Assembly (NCBI RefSeq): GCF_900105765.1
Contig: NZ_FNTX01000002.1
Coordinates: 124,001 to 188,000 of the forward strand
Source of the DNA: Ruania alba
GTDB lineage: Bacteria; Actinomycetota; Actinomycetes; Actinomycetales; Beutenbergiaceae
Reading direction: 5' to 3'
DNA length: 64,000 nucleotides
Under the pieces are notes generated by a model. It searched no databases. It was not told where the DNA came from and saw only the letters and a program-made list of their open reading frames with translations. Below, in pieces: positions 27,635 through 35,363 of this stretch (the first letter of the stretch is position 1; each line of letters opens with the position of its first letter). A program made the position numbers and the translations under genes.

Positions 27635-28222
27635 ATGTTCGATCTCACAGCGACCACCGCCCGGACCGCAGGCCTGGCAACCCACGTCCAGGACGACCAA
27701 CTGGCCGACCCCACGCCCATGGACGCACCGGTGGAACAGCTCGTGCAGCACCTGCTCGGCCTGAGCGTGGCGTTCCGCGACGCCGCGGCGAAGATCGACG
27801 GGCCCACCACCAACACGCCACCGCAGCCGGTCACTGAGCCACTCCCGCCCGGCTGGCGAGAACTCCTGGCCGAGCGGCTCACCGAGCTGGCGGAGGCCTG
27901 GCAGGAGCCGGCGGCCTGGGAGGGCATGACGCGGGCCGGCGGGGTCGAGCTGCCGGGTGAGGTGTGCGGCCTGATCGCCCTGGACGAGGTGCTGCTGCAC
28001 GGCTGGGACTTGGCCGTGGCCACCGGGCAGGCGTACCAGCCGGGGACGGACGAGCTGGAGGCGATCGTGCCGATCGTCACCCCGAACCCGGACCCGGAGC
28101 AGGCCGCCGCCGAACGTGAGGGGATGTTCGGTGCACCCGTGGCGGTGGCAGCGGACGCACCGCTGCTGGACCGTGTGCTCGGGATGGCCGGGCGCGACCC
28201 CGCCTGGCGATCCGGGCACTGA
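27635..28222 (+). CDS. TIGR03086-like metal-binding (DinB/maleylpyruvate-isomerase-type) protein
   Basis: A 195-residue four-helix-bundle protein related to mycothiol-dependent maleylpyruvate isomerases. Likely metal ligands are the His in VEQLVQHLLGLS and the His/Asp in LLHGWDLAVATGQ, the family signature. Members include thiol-dependent transferases, but most have no known substrate. AAAGGGG precedes ATG 27635. It is 77 bases after kbl and may be read through from it. Related proteins occur at 47757 and 61728. Confidence 0.75.
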   Translation: MFDLTATTARTAGLATHVQDDQLADPTPMDAPVEQLVQHLLGLSVAFRDAAAKIDGPTTNTPPQPVTEPLPPGWRELLAERLTELAEAWQEPAAWEGMTRAGGVELPGEVCGLIALDEVLLHGWDLAVATGQAYQPGTDELEAIVPIVTPNPDPEQAAAEREGMFGAPVAVAADAPLLDRVLGMAGRDPAWRSGH

Positions 28223-28262
28223 GGCGACGCGATCGTCCCGGGCGAGCGGCCGCCGTCGGGCA

Positions 28263-28670
28263 TCAGCGCACCATGTGCGCCCAAGGATCCTCCCGATCCA
28301 GGTCCCCACGGAGCACGCAGAACTCGTTGCCCTCGGGATCGGCGAGCGTGACCCAGCCCCCGCCGTCGGGGTTGCGGTGATCGGCCACCTGCGTGGCGCC
28401 TAGCCCACGGACCCGGTCTACCTCTTCGTCTCGGGTGAGGTCAGTGGGTGCGAGGTCGAAGTGCAGCCGGTTCTTCACCTGCTTACCCTCGGGCACCTCG
28501 ATGAAGAGCACCTTGTGCCTGCCGTCCCGGGAGAAGATCATGCATTCCTCGTCCCCGGGCAGGTCAGGGTTCTCCGGATCCTGGGTATAGCCGAGCACCT
28601 GGCTCCAGAAGACCGACTGGGCGTAGGCATCGCGGGAGTCGACGGAGGTGTGCGAGATGCGTGAGGTCAT
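28263..28670 (-). CDS. VOC-family (glyoxalase/dioxygenase fold) protein
   Basis: A 135-residue two-module VOC protein: an N-terminal beta-alpha-beta unit (SVDSRDAYAQSVFWSQVLGY) and a C-terminal one ending WVTLADPEGNEFCVLRG, the usual metal-Glu strand. NRLHFDLAPTDL supplies a His. Activity unknown. ATG 28670 follows TACGCT by six bases (leaderless), and the divergent neighbour at 28751 uses the same hexamer and spacing, so two back-to-back leaderless promoters share an 80-base gap. Confidence 0.82.
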   Translation of the reverse strand: MTSRISHTSVDSRDAYAQSVFWSQVLGYTQDPENPDLPGDEECMIFSRDGRHKVLFIEVPEGKQVKNRLHFDLAPTDLTRDEEVDRVRGLGATQVADHRNPDGGGWVTLADPEGNEFCVLRGDLDREDPWAHMVR

Positions 28671-28750
28671 GGCGCGAGCGTAGGAGCGGGCTCACCGCGG
28701 GGCCAGCCTTTTCGACGCATCGCGGCGGCTCGCCACCCTACGCTGAGGTC

Positions 28751-29287
28751 ATGCCCGTGCTCCTCGTGGGTGCCAACCCGATCGTCGTGCTGAAGGATGA
28801 CGCGCACGCCACCACGGCGATCGCGTCCGTGTGGGTCTGCGAGTGGTCCACCCACGGCACCGGCACCGCCCTGGTGCTGTGGTCCGGTGGGCGGGTGCGG
28901 CTGCTCGGTGCGGATCCGGTGCTGGCGCGCTGGCTGGAGCGCGACTTCACGCGTCACTTCCCCGAGGTCGACGGGCTCGCGTGGCCCGAACCGATGGTGG
29001 AGGAGGTGCCCGTGAAGGTGGACCTCGACCTGGACTCCCTGCACGCCAGGGCCGGGGACATCGAGGTGCGCGCCAGCGGTGTGCTGGACCGGCGTACGTT
29101 CGGGACCGGCTCCTTCGACCTGGGCGGGAGCCCGCACGCGCTATCGCTCGTGCTCGCGCCGACGGCGCAGGGCAGCATCAGCGTGGCCGGGTCACCGTTG
29201 CCCGGGCAGGTGGTGGCCGACTCGACGGCGCAGCGCCCCACCTCCTCGGCGTTCCTGACTGCGGCGGAGGTGTGGTCGGCCGGGTAG
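28751..29287 (+). CDS. Hypothetical protein
   Basis: A 178-residue soluble protein that I do not recognise. Strand-rich segments (ASVWVCEWSTHGTGTALVLW, GGRVRLLGADPVLARWLERD, KVDLDLDSLHARAGDIEVRA) suggest an alpha/beta fold. No catalytic motif is evident. ATG 28751 follows TACGCT by exactly six bases, so it is probably leaderless; the frame extending back to 28661 is not used. It ends 14 bases from the convergent DapA-family gene. Confidence 0.7.
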   Translation: MPVLLVGANPIVVLKDDAHATTAIASVWVCEWSTHGTGTALVLWSGGRVRLLGADPVLARWLERDFTRHFPEVDGLAWPEPMVEEVPVKVDLDLDSLHARAGDIEVRASGVLDRRTFGTGSFDLGGSPHALSLVLAPTAQGSISVAGSPLPGQVVADSTAQRPTSSAFLTAAEVWSAG

Positions 29288-29301
29288 TCGCTGACCGAGC
29301 C

Positions 29302-30174
29302 TCACCCGTGCTGTGCCACCGCCGTCCTGATCTCCGCCTGAGTGGCAGTATCGACCGTCGGCAGCGCCATCCGGCTGGACCAGGACGCACCGCTGCGAGC
29401 CGCGAGTGCCGCCTTCAGCCGGGTCACGCTCGGACCGGCGAGAGCCACCACGCCCGCGGCGTCGGCCTGTGCGGCGGCGATCTCCTGCTCATCCCCGGAC
29501 CGCAGGGCCCGGGCGAGCCTCGAGAACGTCTCCGGGAAGGCCGAGGAGACCCCCGAGACCACACCGGTCCCGCCCGCGTCCAGTACCCCGGGAAGGGTCG
29601 CATCGTTGCCGGAGTACAGTTCCTGGCCGTCCCGCAGCACGGCGGCGTACTCGGCGATCTGCTCCGAGGCGCCACCGGAGAGCTTCACTCCGACCATGCC
29701 CGGCAGCGCCATCACGCGGCCGAGGACCTCGGCGGAGACGTCCATCCCGGTGCGCTCCGGGAACAGATAGGCATAGACGCTCGCTGCGGGGTGCGCCCGG
29801 CAGAGGGCGTCGAAGAACTCCACCACGCCGTCGTCGTCGGTAGGCAGGTAGTACGGGGAGAGCAGGGCGAATCGGGAGATGCCCAGTGCCGCGGTCCCCT
29901 CGGCCAGCCGGAGTACCTGCCGCGTGCTGCCGTGCCCGAGGTGGGCGATCACCCGGTCGGCTCCGAGCACGTCCACACCCACCCGGAACAGCTCCAGCCG
30001 CTCGGCGTCGTCCAGCGCCGGGAACTCACCGGTCGTGCCCGCGATCAGCGCGCCGTCCACGTGTGCGTCGATCGCGCGGAGGGTGGCGGCGAAGGTGTCC
30101 GTGTCGAGATCACCAGCCGGGGTGAACGGGACGGGGACTGCGCTGATGATGGAGCAGGTACGGGATGCGGTCAC
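29302..30174 (-). CDS. DapA-family aldolase/lyase (possible N-acetylneuraminate or 2-keto-acid-sugar lyase)
   Basis: A 290-residue class I (Schiff-base) TIM-barrel lyase. GTTGEFPALD matches the family carboxylate-binding loop, SPYYLP and YLFPERTG hold the conserved tyrosine and Pro-x-x-T-G, and GVKLSGG carries the Schiff-base lysine. The family includes dihydrodipicolinate synthase, N-acetylneuraminate lyase and keto-deoxy-sugar-acid aldolases. Its place as last gene of a sialidase-transporter operon favours a catabolic lyase over lysine synthesis. GTG 30174 overlaps the sialidase stop by four bases (GTGA). Confidence 0.85.
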   Translation of the reverse strand: MTASRTCSIISAVPVPFTPAGDLDTDTFAATLRAIDAHVDGALIAGTTGEFPALDDAERLELFRVGVDVLGADRVIAHLGHGSTRQVLRLAEGTAALGISRFALLSPYYLPTDDDGVVEFFDALCRAHPAASVYAYLFPERTGMDVSAEVLGRVMALPGMVGVKLSGGASEQIAEYAAVLRDGQELYSGNDATLPGVLDAGGTGVVSGVSSAFPETFSRLARALRSGDEQEIAAAQADAAGVVALAGPSVTRLKAALAARSGASWSSRMALPTVDTATQAEIRTAVAQHG

Positions 30175-31264
30175 GCGGGGTTCCTTCCTAGGACTTTCTC
30201 GAGCGGCACGGTCACCGCGACGATGCCGCGGCGCTGCCAGGTGTAGGTGATGAGCAGGTCGTGGCCGTCCAGCACCGCCGCCGGATAGGAGTACTCCCCC
30301 ACGCCGGTGGTGCGGACGCCGTCGTCGGCCGCGTCGAACGGGTCCGACGGCGGAAGGCTCGGTGGCAGGTCCGGGTGCACGGGCGTGCGCCCATCCTCCA
30401 GCACGACGGCGGTCCGCCAGGTGTGTCCGTCATCCTCGCTCACCGAGAGCACCAGCGGGCACCGGGGCGCCCAGTCCCCGAGACCGGGTTGTGCACGCAC
30501 GCCATCTGCCCGTCGGGCAGGGAGAGGGCGGTCAGCCCGGAGTTGTTGTTCGGCAATGAGGTGGGCGCTGCCGGAGACCAGGTGCGGCCGCCGTCGGTGG
30601 ACTCCGATCGGTACACCGTCCCTTCGGTGCTGCGCATCAACGCCAGCACGCCCCAGGGGCGGGCGACGAGCGTCGGCTGGATCAGGCCCGGCCCCCGCAG
30701 AGCGGCCCGGTCCACGGGGATCGGCACAGGCGTCCAGGTGCGGCCGCCGTCGGTGGAGCGGTCCACGAACGGTTCCCACCGGGCGGGCTCGTCGGTGCCT
30801 GAGGTCTCGGTCGAGGCGGGGGCCAGCCAGGTTCCGGGGAGCCACACGGGAGGGTTCTTCACCGGTCCGCGCCCCGCAGCACCGTCCGGACCGAGGACGA
30901 GCTCGGCCGCCTCGGACCAGGTGCGGCCGCCGTCGGCCGAGCGTCGCACCCAGGTGCGCCAGGTCGAGATCCGGCTGCCTCGTTTGAAGAACAGCCAGGT
31001 CTGACCGCCCGGGCCGGTGGCGAGCACCGGATTCCAGTGCGCTACGTCCCCCTCGGCGACCACCTCGGGGGCGGACCAGGCGCCAGAATCCCGGCGGGCC
31101 ACGAAGATGCGGTTGTCCGGTGTGCCCTCCCGGGTGCCACCGAACCACGCGACCAGAGCTGCGCCGTCGGCCATCAGCACGCTGGAAGCGTGCGCCTGCT
31201 GCCAGGCGGGAGAATCGACGGCGACGAACTCGCGCTGGAGGAAGTCCGGGACAGCGGTGCTCAC
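30171..31264 (-). pseudogene. BNR-repeat sialidase-family protein, frame broken by one base
   Basis: About 364 residues in two frames. Part one (31264 to ~30485) starts MSTAVPDFLQREFVAV, includes AWFGGTREGTPDNRIFVARR, and has three Asp-boxes (SADGGRTW, STDGGRTW, STDGGRTW). It ends out of frame just after CVHNPVSG; the -1 frame then continues GDWAPRCPLVLSVSEDDGHTW (a fourth Asp-box) to GEYSYPAAVLDGHDLLITYT and the stop at 30171. One extra G in the GGGG run near 30478-30481 would repair it. The gene ends overlap both neighbours by four bases (31261-31264 and 30171-30174), as expected of an intact operon, which argues for a base-call error. No secretion signal is seen, so it would act in the cytoplasm. 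Confidence 0.8.
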
Positions 31265-32772
31265 GTGCGGTCCACCTCGACGGGCTGTGCGGTGGTGTTC
31301 ATCTTCCGGGCGGCCCGTGCTCGGCGAATCAGGGGCATCGCCAGGGAGAAGACGGCGAGCAGCAGCAGGGCAGCGGCGATCGGCTGGGTCACCAGAGTGC
31401 TCGGGCCGTCGATGAGCAGCGCGCGGCGCAGGTTCGACTCCGCGAGTGGGCCGAGCAGCAGGCCGAGCACGACGGGGCCGGGCGGGAAGCCGGTGCGCTT
31501 CATGATCACGCCCGCCACGCCCGAGAGCAGCATCACCCAGACCGTGTACATGTTGTTGGACGTGGTGTAGGTGCCGACGATGCAGAACAGCAGGATGCCG
31601 ACCCAGATGTAGTGCCGCGGCAGGTCGAGGATCTTCACCATGCCCTGGCTGCGCACCAGGCTGATCCCAAGGGAGAGCACGGTGGCGATGATCATGATCC
31701 CGGCAATGGAGGCGACCAGCTCGGGGCGCTGCACGAACATCGACGGTCCGGGCTGCAGGCCCCAGATGAGCATCGAGCCGAGCATCACCGCCATCACCGA
31801 GTCTCCGGGGACGCCGAGGGCCATGGTGGTGGTGAGGGAGCCGCCGAGCGTGGCTGAGGAGGCGGTATCGGCAGCGGTGAGGCCCTCCAGGGACCCCTTG
31901 CCGAACTTCTCCGGGTGCTTGGACATCCGCTTCGCCCGGTCCCAGCCGATCAGCCCGGCAATGTCACCGCCGGCTGCCGGGACCGCTCCCACGACGGTGC
32001 CGAGCACCGAGGAGAGTGCGAACGGGCGCGCCATCTGCTTGTACTCGGCGCGGGTGGGCCACCAGCGGCCGAGGCTGGAGACGATCTGGGCCGTCCCCGG
32101 GTGGTGGGTGAGGAGCTGGTCGAAGAGCTCAGCGATGCCGAACAGGCCGATGATCACCGCGATGAACGGCAGGCCGCTGTTGAGGTCATTGAGGCCGAAG
32201 ACGAAGCGCTCGTCTCCGGTGATCGGGTCACGGCCGATGGTCGCGATCGCGAGGCCGGCGATGCCTGCGAGCGCCCCCTTGAGGAGCGAACGGGAGGAGA
32301 TCGAGATCATCACCGTCAGGCCGAAGACCACCAGTGCGAACATCTCCGCCGGCCCGAACTCGAGTGCGATCGAGGCGATCGGCCGTGCCGCGAAGATGAA
32401 CACCACGACCGAGAGCAGGATGCCGCCGGTGGTCACGATGGCTGAACTCACCAGCGCCAGACCGCCCTTGCCCTGTTTCGCCAACGGATACCCATCGAGG
32501 GTGGTGGCGATCGCGGCGGGCGTGCCGGGGGTGTTGACGAGGATCGCGGGGATGCGGTCCCCGTAGTTGGCGCCCACGTAGATGGTGAGCAGCACGGCGA
32601 GGCCCTGCACGGGATCGAGCGTGAGCGTGAACCCGGCGGCCAAAGCCACCGCCATCGAGCCCGTGACGCCGGGGAACATCCCGACCAGGGTCCCGATGAG
32701 GAGACCGACGAGCAGGCAGACGGCAACGGTCGGGTCGAGCAGGGCGCTGAGGCCCTCGGCGAACGCACTCAC
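31261..32772 (-). CDS. tctA: Tripartite tricarboxylate transporter, large permease TctA
   Basis: A 503-residue permease with about twelve membrane helices. Family motifs include GMFPGVTGSMAVALAAG, ILVNTPGTPAAIATTLDGYP and AADTASSATLGGSLTTTMALGVPGD (two glycine/proline-rich re-entrant loops, the second quoted in part). It imports an organic anion delivered by the binding protein, driven by an ion gradient. GTG 32772 overlaps the tctB stop (GTGA), so translation is coupled; the upstream frame to 33093 is not used. It is fourth of six overlapping genes. Confidence 0.9.
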   Translation of the reverse strand: MSAFAEGLSALLDPTVAVCLLVGLLIGTLVGMFPGVTGSMAVALAAGFTLTLDPVQGLAVLLTIYVGANYGDRIPAILVNTPGTPAAIATTLDGYPLAKQGKGGLALVSSAIVTTGGILLSVVVFIFAARPIASIALEFGPAEMFALVVFGLTVMISISSRSLLKGALAGIAGLAIATIGRDPITGDERFVFGLNDLNSGLPFIAVIIGLFGIAELFDQLLTHHPGTAQIVSSLGRWWPTRAEYKQMARPFALSSVLGTVVGAVPAAGGDIAGLIGWDRAKRMSKHPEKFGKGSLEGLTAADTASSATLGGSLTTTMALGVPGDSVMAVMLGSMLIWGLQPGPSMFVQRPELVASIAGIMIIATVLSLGISLVRSQGMVKILDLPRHYIWVGILLFCIVGTYTTSNNMYTVWVMLLSGVAGVIMKRTGFPPGPVVLGLLLGPLAESNLRRALLIDGPSTLVTQPIAAALLLLAVFSLAMPLIRRARAARKMNTTAQPVEVDRT

Positions 32773-33272
32773 AGCGGAACCTTCAGGACGAGGTGGAACA
32801 GGGCGTAGGTGAAGCCCGTCATGGCCACCGGGAAGACGGCCAGGGTTCTCCAGCCGCGGCCACCGAAGAGCCAGGTGAGGACCACCAGCATCGGCAACGT
32901 GGCGATCAGATACCCGGTGAGCGGCCAGAGGACGAGGTAGACCACCGCGATGGCGAGGGACACGACGAGTCGCACCCATCCGACCCGGGTGGCGGACTCC
33001 AGATCGTCCCGGGAGAACGGCGGACGCAGCACGGCTACAGCCGCGAGGACCACGCCGAACGTGAGGGCAGCAGCACCGAGCACGGTGGGCCACCAGCGCG
33101 GGTCGATCCCACCGGTCTCGTTACGCACCTCGATCTGCTGGGCAGCGATCACCAGCAGCGCACTCCCCGCGATGGCGATCACCGCACAGACGATCTCCAG
33201 CCGCCGGGACGGCCCGGCGGCCAGCGCCTGGTTCTCAGGCGCTGGTGCCGGGCCGGTCTCCGAACTCTGCAT
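32769..33272 (-). CDS. tctB: Tripartite tricarboxylate transporter, small permease TctB
   Basis: A 167-residue membrane protein with four predicted helices, including LEIVCAVIAIAGSALLVIAA and PLTGYLIATLPMLVVLTWLF. The segment GGIDPRWWPTVLGAAALTFG is characteristic of TctB, the small subunit that pairs with TctA. Its start shares a base with the tctC stop (33272) and its stop overlaps the tctA start. Confidence 0.88.
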   Translation of the reverse strand: MQSSETGPAPAPENQALAAGPSRRLEIVCAVIAIAGSALLVIAAQQIEVRNETGGIDPRWWPTVLGAAALTFGVVLAAVAVLRPPFSRDDLESATRVGWVRLVVSLAIAVVYLVLWPLTGYLIATLPMLVVLTWLFGGRGWRTLAVFPVAMTGFTYALFHLVLKVPL

Positions 33273-34249
33273 CAGCTGTCTCCGAGCAGCCCACCGAAGC
33301 GCTCGTACTCGGCGTTGACGAACTCGGTGAACTCGTCGGCGTTCTTGTACACCGCGATGGCGCCGGTGTTCTCGATCGTGCTCACGAAGCTCTCCGAGGT
33401 GGCGGCCTCCTCGATCGCGGACTCGAGCGTGGAACGGACCTCGTCCGGGAGGTCGACGGGAGCGTAGATACCGCCCCAGCCACCGAACTCCAGCTCGTAG
33501 CCGGCCTCGGCGGCGGTCGGGATGTCCTCCAGCGCCGGGTGGCGCTCGTCGTGGAACACCGCCAGCGGGCGCAGCTGGCCGTCAGCGTAGGCGGCGGAGG
33601 TCTCTCCGGTGCCACCGACGGCGGCGTCCACCTGGCCCCCGATCACTGCCGTGACGGCCTCGGCGCCACCATCGAACGGGACGGAGGTCAGCTGCGCGCC
33701 GGAGGAGTCGGCCAGGCCGAGCGCCGCGGCCTCCCAGATCGAGCCGGCGCCGGAGTTGGCCACCGAGAGCGGCTCGGACTGCGCCGCGGTGACGAGGTCG
33801 TCGAGCGTCTCGTACGGGCTGTCAGTGGGCACCGAGATGACGCCCGGAGCGAGCATGATCTGGCCGAGGAAATCGTAGTTCGCCGGGTCCACGTCAAAGT
33901 TCTGGTGGCCGAGCATGGCGATCTCGACCGGGACGAACCCGATGGTGTAGCCGTCGGGGTCCTGATCGGCCACGTACTGCATCGCCGTGGAGCCCGACGC
34001 CCCGGGCCGGTTCTCCACCACGATGGAAACTCCAAGGATCTCCTCCAGCTCGGTGGCCAGTGCCCGGGAGGAGAGGTCGGAGCCGCCACCGGCCGCGGCC
34101 TGGACGATGAGGGTGATGTCTTCCTCGGGGAAGGCTCCGGCGTCGGCATCGGAGTTGGCTCCGGTGTCATCGCCGCTGCTGCAGGCGGCGAGCGTGAGGG
34201 CGGAGGCCGCGAGTGCGGCAGTGGTGGCGATACGGGGGATGCGGTTCAT
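33272..34249 (-). CDS. tctC: Tripartite tricarboxylate transporter, substrate-binding lipoprotein TctC
   Basis: A 325-residue binding protein anchored by a lipid: signal peptide ending LAAC (Cys23). Family motifs are ITLIVQAAAGGGSDLSSRAL, VVENRPGASGSTAMQYVA and DGYTIGF; the first of these forms the loop that holds a substrate carboxylate. It captures an acidic solute outside the cell for TctAB. In context the solute may be a sialic acid, another keto-sugar acid or their breakdown product; this is inference. ATG 34249 overlaps the gntR stop (ATGA). Confidence 0.9.
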   Translation of the reverse strand: MNRIPRIATTAALAASALTLAACSSGDDTGANSDADAGAFPEEDITLIVQAAAGGGSDLSSRALATELEEILGVSIVVENRPGASGSTAMQYVADQDPDGYTIGFVPVEIAMLGHQNFDVDPANYDFLGQIMLAPGVISVPTDSPYETLDDLVTAAQSEPLSVANSGAGSIWEAAALGLADSSGAQLTSVPFDGGAEAVTAVIGGQVDAAVGGTGETSAAYADGQLRPLAVFHDERHPALEDIPTAAEAGYELEFGGWGGIYAPVDLPDEVRSTLESAIEEAATSESFVSTIENTGAIAVYKNADEFTEFVNAEYERFGGLLGDS

Positions 34250-34956
34250 GAGGACAACTCCTTCGTTGGCGTGGTGTCGAAGTGACGGGTGTAAGCGGCG
34301 AGCATCCGGCGGCGCGAGCCCTCCAGATGCTCGTTCAGGAGGTCGAGGGCGTCGGTGGAGCGGTCGCTGATCTTCTGCAGCAGCTCCACGTGGTCGCGGT
34401 AGGTAGGGCCGAGGTCACGGTCCTCGGCGTTCGTGACCGAGAGCATGGTGGCGAAGGTGGGGCGGTACTGCAGCCACACCGACTCCAGGCGGCGGTGCCC
34501 CGCGACCGTGTAGAAGGCACTGTGGAAGTCGAGATCGGCGCGGGCGAAATCGGCCGAGTCCTGACGGTCGGCAGCCTGGGCCATCTGCTCGATGGCACCT
34601 TGGGCGGCCGTGAAGTCGCGCTCGGGTCCCTCCATGCACAAGGCGACAGCGTGGGCTTCGATCAGCCGGCGGAGAGAGTAGAGCTCGTCGATGTCGTCGA
34701 TGCTGAGGCCGATCACGAAGACTCCGCGACGGCGGGACTCCACGAGGCCCTCAGTCTCCAGCAGGCGCAGAGCGTCCCGGATCGGGCCGCGACTCACGTC
34801 GAAGGTGTCGGACAGCTGTGCCTCCACCAGGTGGGTGCCGGGCAGGAGCTCTCCGGTGATGATGAGCCGGCGCAGGTGATCGACCACGTGCTGGCCGAGC
34901 GCGGGCGCCGGGCGCACTGCGGCGACGGACCCACGCCAGGCGCTACGGCTGTCCAT
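34246..34956 (-). CDS. GntR-family regulator, FCD (FadR) subgroup
   Basis: A 236-residue regulator: winged helix ~20-90 (VVDHLRRLIITGELLPG; LSDTFDVSRGPIRDALRLLE; VFVIGLS) followed by an all-helical FCD sensor domain ~100-225 with metal/ligand histidines (EAHAVALC, DLDFHSAFYTVAGH, YRDHVELL). It is first in the operon with tctCBA, sialidase and lyase genes, and probably senses the imported acid or an intermediate. AGGAGG stands seven bases before ATG 34956. A dyad-rich upstream region (34981-35013) is its likely operator. Confidence 0.88.
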   Translation of the reverse strand: MDSRSAWRGSVAAVRPAPALGQHVVDHLRRLIITGELLPGTHLVEAQLSDTFDVSRGPIRDALRLLETEGLVESRRRGVFVIGLSIDDIDELYSLRRLIEAHAVALCMEGPERDFTAAQGAIEQMAQAADRQDSADFARADLDFHSAFYTVAGHRRLESVWLQYRPTFATMLSVTNAEDRDLGPTYRDHVELLQKISDRSTDALDLLNEHLEGSRRRMLAAYTRHFDTTPTKELSS

Positions 34957-34980
34957 CCAACGACCTCCTCGTTGAGTACG

Positions 34981-35013
34981 TACTGTCTCGTTGACGGTTA
35001 ACCGTAGACAGTA
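34981..35013. promoter_or_regulatory. Candidate GntR operator upstream of the tct-sialidase operon
   Basis: TACTGTCT (34981-34988) and AGACAGTA (35006-35013) are a perfect 8-bp inverted repeat. Nested off-centre is the perfect palindrome ACGGTTAACCGT (34994-35005). The site lies 25-57 bases upstream of the regulator start, suiting autorepression. Confidence 0.6.
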
Positions 35014-35161
35014 ATCGGTTACAAGGCAAGTCGTTTCGTATCGAGATGCGGAAGCCCGACGGCGGAGGTGTGGGCCCGACAGACCTCCCCCGCAGGATGG
35101 AGTTCACAGTTCACTCCGCCGGCGGATGGATCCACGCCTGCGGGACCATAGCGTCGTGGCC

Positions 35162-35311
35162 ATGGAAAACATCGCTTTGTACCTCATGTTCGTCCCGGCC
35201 CTCGTCGTCAGCATCCTCACGTCGATCGGCGCGAAGAAGCGCAATGCCGAGTGGCGCGAACGCCGGGCCCGTCGCGCCGCGGAGCGTCCGGCCACCGCCA
35301 CGACCGTCTGA
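35162..35311 (+). CDS. Small single-helix membrane protein
   Basis: A 49-residue frame: MENIALYLMFVPALVVSILT forms one membrane helix, followed by a basic, Arg-rich cytoplasmic tail (KKRNAEWRERRARRAAERP). TAGCGT lies seven bases upstream of ATG 35162, close to the leaderless pattern. Function unknown; the clear hydrophobic/basic layout supports a real gene, but nothing else does. Confidence 0.45.
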   Translation: MENIALYLMFVPALVVSILTSIGAKKRNAEWRERRARRAAERPATATTV

Positions 35312-35363
35312 TTCTCATCGCCGACCACCCGGGCAGTCGCACGCCGCACGCCCCGTAGGCTGA

